From: Caldivirga sp. UBA161
GTDB taxonomy: Archaea; Thermoproteota; Thermoprotei; Thermoproteales; Thermocladiaceae
Length of the DNA stretch: 10,148 bases
Assembly: GCF_002506515.1 (NCBI RefSeq)
Contig: NZ_DAXS01000087.1
Span: 3,018 to 13,165, forward strand
Direction of reading: 5' to 3'
A program made the position numbers and the translations under genes. Below are positions 7,293-10,148 of the stretch, piece after piece; positions within the stretch are counted from its first letter, which is position 1; every line of letters starts with the position of its first letter. The notes under the pieces are model-generated. The model was not told the origin of the DNA, made no database searches, and saw only the letters and a program-made list of their open reading frames with translations.

Positions 7293-7298
7293 ATCACC
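7293..7298 (-). promoter_or_regulatory. Shine-Dalgarno site deciding a TTG start
   Basis: The reverse strand reads GGTGAT, the complement of AUCACC at the 3' end of archaeal 16S rRNA, five bases before the TTG at 7287. Most other genes in the window show no such site, so this gene is likely translated from a leadered mRNA. The site supports TTG as the start codon. Confidence 0.6.
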
Positions 7299-7323
7299 CA
7301 TTGCGCCAACAATATGTTCGTAG

Positions 7324-7334
7324 GCTTTAAACTA
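7324..7334 (-). promoter_or_regulatory. TATA-like box for the unknown-function gene
   Basis: The reverse strand reads agtttaaagcc about 42 bases before the TTG at 7287. That would place the transcript start roughly 15 bases upstream of the codon, leaving room for the GGTGAT site. A second AT-rich patch at 7343-7352 could serve instead, or mark the end of the NAPRT transcript. Confidence 0.35.
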
Positions 7335-7353
7335 TGCGCACTGCTTTAAAAAC

Positions 7354-8595
7354 TTAGCTCCCCAATGAACTAAAGTATGCGGATACTGTACCATTACTCC
7401 TCTTTAATTCACCTAATTGAGTGAGTACATGATTCCTAACGTCACTTGGTTTAACACTCATTAGTATGCCGCTTGATTCATCATAAACCTTCTTAATTAA
7501 AGCCTCAGGCTCTGAACCATCAGGGCACTTTACGGTAGAGTGGAATGGGGTTATGAAGTCCCTGAAGCCGCTGCACCTGTAGACTTGCTTAAAGCCAGGC
7601 ATCTTACCCCTCTTAGTGAGGGGCACCCATTCACCTAACTTCTCATCATAGTACTCCACTATGTCCATGCTTATGTCTACACTGGGTGGGAACGCTATTG
7701 ATGTTCCAACTCCGAAGGAATCCACTAAGTCGCTTAACTCCCCTACAGCCTCCTCATCAAGCCCACCACTCACTATTATTTTAACATTCCTATATCCAGC
7801 TAGTTCAAGAGTCCACTTAACTTCCTCAACTATAGCCTTCATGTTACCTCTCCTGCTACTTGGCGTATCCAATCTTACGCCACTTAACCTATCACCCAGT
7901 AGTTTAGCTGCCATTAAGGCCTCCTCCCTCTCATCAAGGAAGGTGTCAGCCAACACTATCCTAGGTACATCCCGTGGAACCACCTTATCGAACCAAACCC
8001 ATGCTAAGGTATGGTCATTCTTAACAGCCTTAAAAATTATCATTAATGCATGCGGCATAGTACCTGAAGCTGGTATACCGAGGAGCCTTGCCCCAACAAT
8101 ATTAGCAACTCCATCGCACCCACCCATGTAGGCTGCCTTATCGGCCATTGGCTGTATAATAGGGTGAAGCGCCCTCGCGCCGAAGAATAGGCATTGCTTA
8201 TTCATAGCCCTATACTTAATTCTAGCCGCCTTCGAGGATATTGATGAGTAATGCCTAAGTATACCCAGTATTGGAGTCTCATAGACCGCGAAGTCAATGT
8301 AGTTACCCTCAATGATCATTAATGGTTCCTTAGCCTGAAACACTGTACCCTCCGGCATTGAGTACACATTAACCTTAAGCCCAGCCCTCTTCACTAATTC
8401 AAGAACCTCACTCAATCCTGTGTAGACTGCCCACTCGTAATCCCTTGGGAGGTTCATTACGTGGAATTCAGCCCTAACCTTAACCTTATCTAACCCAGCT
8501 GCCTTAAGTACATCAATAGTCCTAGCGAAGTACACGTCAGTTACCTCACCCCTAATTACCTCATCTTCACTGGCAATAGTGAATGCCCTCTCCAT
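7354..8595 (-). CDS. pncB: Nicotinate phosphoribosyltransferase, archaeal type
   Basis: This 413-residue enzyme joins nicotinate to PRPP to give nicotinate mononucleotide, the entry step of NAD salvage in the cytoplasm. The family signatures are present: G-A-R-A-L-H-P, then G-T-M-P-H182-A-L, whose histidine matches the one phosphorylated during ATP-coupled catalysis; G-V-R-L-D-T-P at 239-245; S-G-G-L-D at 276-280 (PRPP/phosphate binding); F-G-V-G-T-S at 294-299. Length and motif order fit archaeal NAPRTs such as that of Thermoplasma. Those can carry a C-terminal zinc-knuckle-like motif with four cysteines; here only Cys341 and Cys357 lie in that region, so the knuckle is reduced or absent. 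The ATG at 8595 has no Shine-Dalgarno site but has a TATA-like box about 30 bases upstream. UPF0147 lies 108 bases upstream and the unknown 180-residue gene 66 bases downstream, both on the same strand; whether they share a transcript cannot be seen. Confidence 0.95.
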   Translation of the reverse strand: MERAFTIASEDEVIRGEVTDVYFARTIDVLKAAGLDKVKVRAEFHVMNLPRDYEWAVYTGLSEVLELVKRAGLKVNVYSMPEGTVFQAKEPLMIIEGNYIDFAVYETPILGILRHYSSISSKAARIKYRAMNKQCLFFGARALHPIIQPMADKAAYMGGCDGVANIVGARLLGIPASGTMPHALMIIFKAVKNDHTLAWVWFDKVVPRDVPRIVLADTFLDEREEALMAAKLLGDRLSGVRLDTPSSRRGNMKAIVEEVKWTLELAGYRNVKIIVSGGLDEEAVGELSDLVDSFGVGTSIAFPPSVDISMDIVEYYDEKLGEWVPLTKRGKMPGFKQVYRCSGFRDFITPFHSTVKCPDGSEPEALIKKVYDESSGILMSVKPSDVRNHVLTQLGELKRSNGTVSAYFSSLGS

Positions 8596-8619
8596 AAGTA
8601 AAGGTGCTTAATTAGAGTG

Positions 8620-8631
8620 GTTATAAACAGT
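8620..8631 (-). promoter_or_regulatory. TATA-like box for nicotinate phosphoribosyltransferase
   Basis: The reverse strand reads actgtttataac here, centred about 30 bases before the ATG at 8595. No Shine-Dalgarno sequence separates it from the start, so a short or absent leader is expected. The remaining 70 bases up to the UPF0147 stop show nothing I can name. Confidence 0.5.
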
Positions 8632-8703
8632 TATGTGCAGTTTTAGGTAATCAACATTAAGCCCTCAGTTGGAACTGCCTGTTAAAAGGTAATAGAAGCA
8701 TAA

Positions 8704-8988
8704 TTAGCCAACAATATCCTTTACCTGCTCTAGAACAGCAATAATCTGAAGTATGAGGACCCTACTGTAGGTAGGCATATTGGGGTCTGATAAGGCATCA
8801 TCAAGTAGGCTGACTACTGTTGAAGCCCTTAGACCTGGGCTCATTTGATTATTCCTAAGGATCCTAGCAGCCTCACTGGCAGCCCTCCTAATATTCCTCG
8901 GTATACCCATATCGTGGATTATCCTCTCCAGGTAATAGAGCGCTTGAGCTATCTTCTCATTAGCCTCATCACTGGCCAGTGATGACAT
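8704..8988 (-). CDS. UPF0147 family protein
   Basis: This 94-residue, all-helical protein matches the archaeal UPF0147 family: G-I-P-R-N-I-R-R-A-A at 28-37, S-P-G-L-R-A-S-T-V-V-S-L-L-D at 50-63, and D-P-N-M-P-T-Y-S-R at 68-76 are the three conserved blocks. The family has about 90 residues, is widespread in archaea and has no established function. The N-terminal dozen residues vary and are likely disordered. The chosen ATG has a TATA-like box about 27 bases upstream, consistent with a leaderless mRNA. It is divergent from the fumarase gene across a 197-base gap. Confidence 0.9.
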   Translation of the reverse strand: MSSLASDEANEKIAQALYYLERIIHDMGIPRNIRRAASEAARILRNNQMSPGLRASTVVSLLDDALSDPNMPTYSRVLILQIIAVLEQVKDIVG

Positions 8989-8990
8989 AA

Positions 8991-9010
8991 CCTATAGGGT
9001 GTTCCTATAG
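8991..9010. repeat. Direct repeat of CCTATAG between TATA box and UPF0147 start
   Basis: CCTATAG occurs at 8991-8997 and again at 9004-9010, 13 bases apart start to start. The core CTATAG is its own reverse complement, so each copy is a small palindrome. The pair lies between the TATA-like box and the UPF0147 start, where a repressor could block initiation. A chance repeat is also possible. Confidence 0.3.
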
Positions 9011-9021
9011 CTTAATAAGTT
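9010..9021 (-). promoter_or_regulatory. TATA-like box for UPF0147
   Basis: The reverse strand reads aacttattaagc, centred about 27 bases before the ATG at 8988. This fits an archaeal TATA box with a leaderless transcript. It follows a longer A-run on that strand, which may contribute to the upstream recognition element. Confidence 0.45.
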
Positions 9022-9147
9022 TTTTACCTCATGAATCCAGCGCTATTCGAACCCAATCCTTCACCTAGCTTTATTATTTACCTTACTGAATTATTCATTG
9101 CCTGTTTTGATAAATATTACGTTAAAGTTAAGTTCCCATTAACTAGA
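9022..9147. other. Rest of the divergent intergenic region, no gene seen
   Basis: This is the middle of the 197-base gap between UPF0147 (minus) and fumarase (plus). All frames I read here are short and interrupted, and no tRNA-like or C/D-box RNA pattern is visible. It presumably holds upstream promoter and regulatory elements for both genes. Confidence 0.5.
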
Positions 9148-9156
9148 CTATAAGGA
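9148..9156 (+). promoter_or_regulatory. Possible TATA-like box for fumarase
   Basis: The run ctataagga lies about 34 bases before the ATG at 9186, slightly further than for most genes here, which would give a leader of about 8 bases. A weaker AT-rich stretch nearer the start could serve instead, so this is a tentative call. Confidence 0.35.
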
Positions 9157-9185
9157 ATAAACGCCTTAAGATTAAGTGATTCTTT

Positions 9186-10148
9186 ATGAAGTATGTGGAA
9201 GCGGCTTCAAGACCCTTCATGAATACCGGTATAAGGTTCCCCCGCCAGGTAATATGGGCTATGGGATTAGTAAAGTATGCTTGCGCCAAGGTTAACACTG
9301 ACTTAAGCCTACTTGATGCAGATTTGGGGGAGGCAATAATGCAAGCATCCAGGGAGGTTATGGAGGGTAAGTTTGATTATGAAGTAACCGTGGATGTTTT
9401 CCAAACAGGCTCCGGTACTGGATTAAACATGAATATTAATGAGATAATTGCGGAGAGGGCCAGTGAAATTTCAGGTAGGAGGGTTCACCCAAATGATCAC
9501 GTGAACTTAGGGCAATCATCAAATGATACTGTATCCACTGCCATCAGAATAGCGGCCGCATATTCCTCGGAATCTCTTCTCATACCAGCTCTTAATAAAT
9601 TAACAATATTATTAAGTGAGAAGTCAACATTATTTGATACCATAATTAAGGCTGGTAGGACCCATTTAAGGGATGTACTACCCATAACCCTAGGACAAGA
9701 ATTAAGCGGCTATCTTGACGCATTCTCCCATGATTTAAAAATATTTGAGTCTGCCTTGGACTATGTTAAGGAATTACCCATAGGTGGAACAGCAGTAGGT
9801 ACTGGATTAAACTCCCACCCGGAGTTTCAGGGGAGGGTGGTAAGGGAGATTAATGAGGTTACTTCCCTGGGGTTTAAGCCTGCGAATAAGTTTAGGGGAT
9901 TGAGGTTGCTAACGGATATGTTGAACTTAAGTGGCGCCCTACGTACAATGGCTATTAATCTATATAGGTTAGGGCAGGATGTAAGGTTAATGTTCTCAGG
10001 TCCCATGACTGGATTGAATGAAATTGACTTACCAACCCAAGAGGAGGTGGCTGGAAGCAGCATTATGCCAGGTAAAACTAACCCAATAACCGTGGAGGCA
10101 ACCCTACTGGTGGTGGCTCAGGTTGTGGGGCTGGATTACGCTAATCAG
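9186..10148 (+). CDS. fumC: Class II fumarate hydratase (partial, runs off right edge)
   Basis: The frame is open from ATG 9186 to the last base, 321 residues, with the C-terminus outside the window. It is a fumarase/aspartase-superfamily enzyme: T-G-S-G-T-G-L-N-M-N at about 74-83, H101-P-N-D-H-V-N, G-R-T-H160-L-R-D-V-L-P-I-T-L-G-Q-E, G-G-T-A-V-G-T-G, and the mobile catalytic loop G-S-S292-I-M-P-G-K297-T-N-P. H-P-N-D-H-V-N and the T-H-L-x-D-x-x-P-x-T-L-G-Q-E block favour fumarase (reversible hydration of fumarate to malate in the citric acid cycle) over aspartate ammonia-lyase. The N-terminus is short: key residues are about 26-28 positions earlier than in E. coli FumC, and the usual block with G-A-Q-T-x-R is not recognisable. 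An in-frame TGA at 9177-9179 excludes a longer start, and the other upstream frames do not encode the missing part. Confidence 0.93.
   Translation, partial: MKYVEAASRPFMNTGIRFPRQVIWAMGLVKYACAKVNTDLSLLDADLGEAIMQASREVMEGKFDYEVTVDVFQTGSGTGLNMNINEIIAERASEISGRRVHPNDHVNLGQSSNDTVSTAIRIAAAYSSESLLIPALNKLTILLSEKSTLFDTIIKAGRTHLRDVLPITLGQELSGYLDAFSHDLKIFESALDYVKELPIGGTAVGTGLNSHPEFQGRVVREINEVTSLGFKPANKFRGLRLLTDMLNLSGALRTMAINLYRLGQDVRLMFSGPMTGLNEIDLPTQEEVAGSSIMPGKTNPITVEATLLVVAQVVGLDYANQ

Noticed and set aside
7661..8131. 156-residue plus-strand open frame opposite NAPRT
   Set aside because: It is antisense to the NAPRT motif region (H182, G-V-R-L-D, S-G-G-L-D) and has shadow-like serine/leucine composition.
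8977..8990. GTGATGA resembling a C box of a C/D-box guide RNA
   Set aside because: No CTGA D box is found at the right distance, and the bases are the first codons of UPF0147.
9497..10063. Two minus-strand open frames (9497-9685 and 9827-10063) near the right edge
   Set aside because: Both are antisense to the fumarase gene, whose catalytic motifs are intact on the plus strand over the same bases.

Overview
This window looks like chromosomal DNA of a hyperthermophilic crenarchaeon, most likely of the Thermoproteales (Caldivirga/Vulcanisaeta-like). The evidence is an archaeal EF-2 with the diphthamide loop, a UPF0147 protein, an archaeal-type nicotinate phosphoribosyltransferase, AT-rich TATA-like boxes centred about 26-34 bases before most start codons (leaderless or short-leader transcripts), and very short intergenic gaps. 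The genus is an inference from protein character. There is no tRNA, rRNA, CRISPR array or insertion sequence that I can support.

Layout. On the minus strand at the left are a TauE/SafE-type membrane exporter (cut by the left edge), a small protein that looks like a degenerate TusA sulfur carrier, elongation factor 2, and a rhomboid-family membrane protease. A 60-base divergent promoter region separates the rhomboid gene from a plus-strand glycoside hydrolase, which joins a clan GH-A barrel to a beta-galactosidase-like C-terminal region. A plus-strand KDG-aldolase/DapA-family class I aldolase follows and meets tail-to-tail, with overlapping stop codons, a minus-strand gene of unknown function. 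Continuing on the minus strand are nicotinate phosphoribosyltransferase and UPF0147. A second divergent region leads to a plus-strand class II fumarase that runs off the right edge and is open to the last base.

How the genes fit together. Most are housekeeping or central metabolism: translation (EF-2), NAD salvage (NAPRT), the citric acid cycle (fumarase), sugar breakdown (glycoside hydrolase, then a probable Entner-Doudoroff aldolase). The exporter plus the TusA-like protein form a possible sulfur-handling pair, which would suit a sulfur-respiring thermoacidophile. The genes are mostly single transcription units with their own promoters, not one operon.

I see no obviously new multi-gene system. 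The points most worth a second look are the TusA-like protein lacking the CPxP prolines beside TauE, the sharp codon-usage break inside the aldolase gene, a fumarase missing about 28 N-terminal residues, the hybrid glycoside hydrolase, and the rhomboid with Asp in place of the TM2 His.
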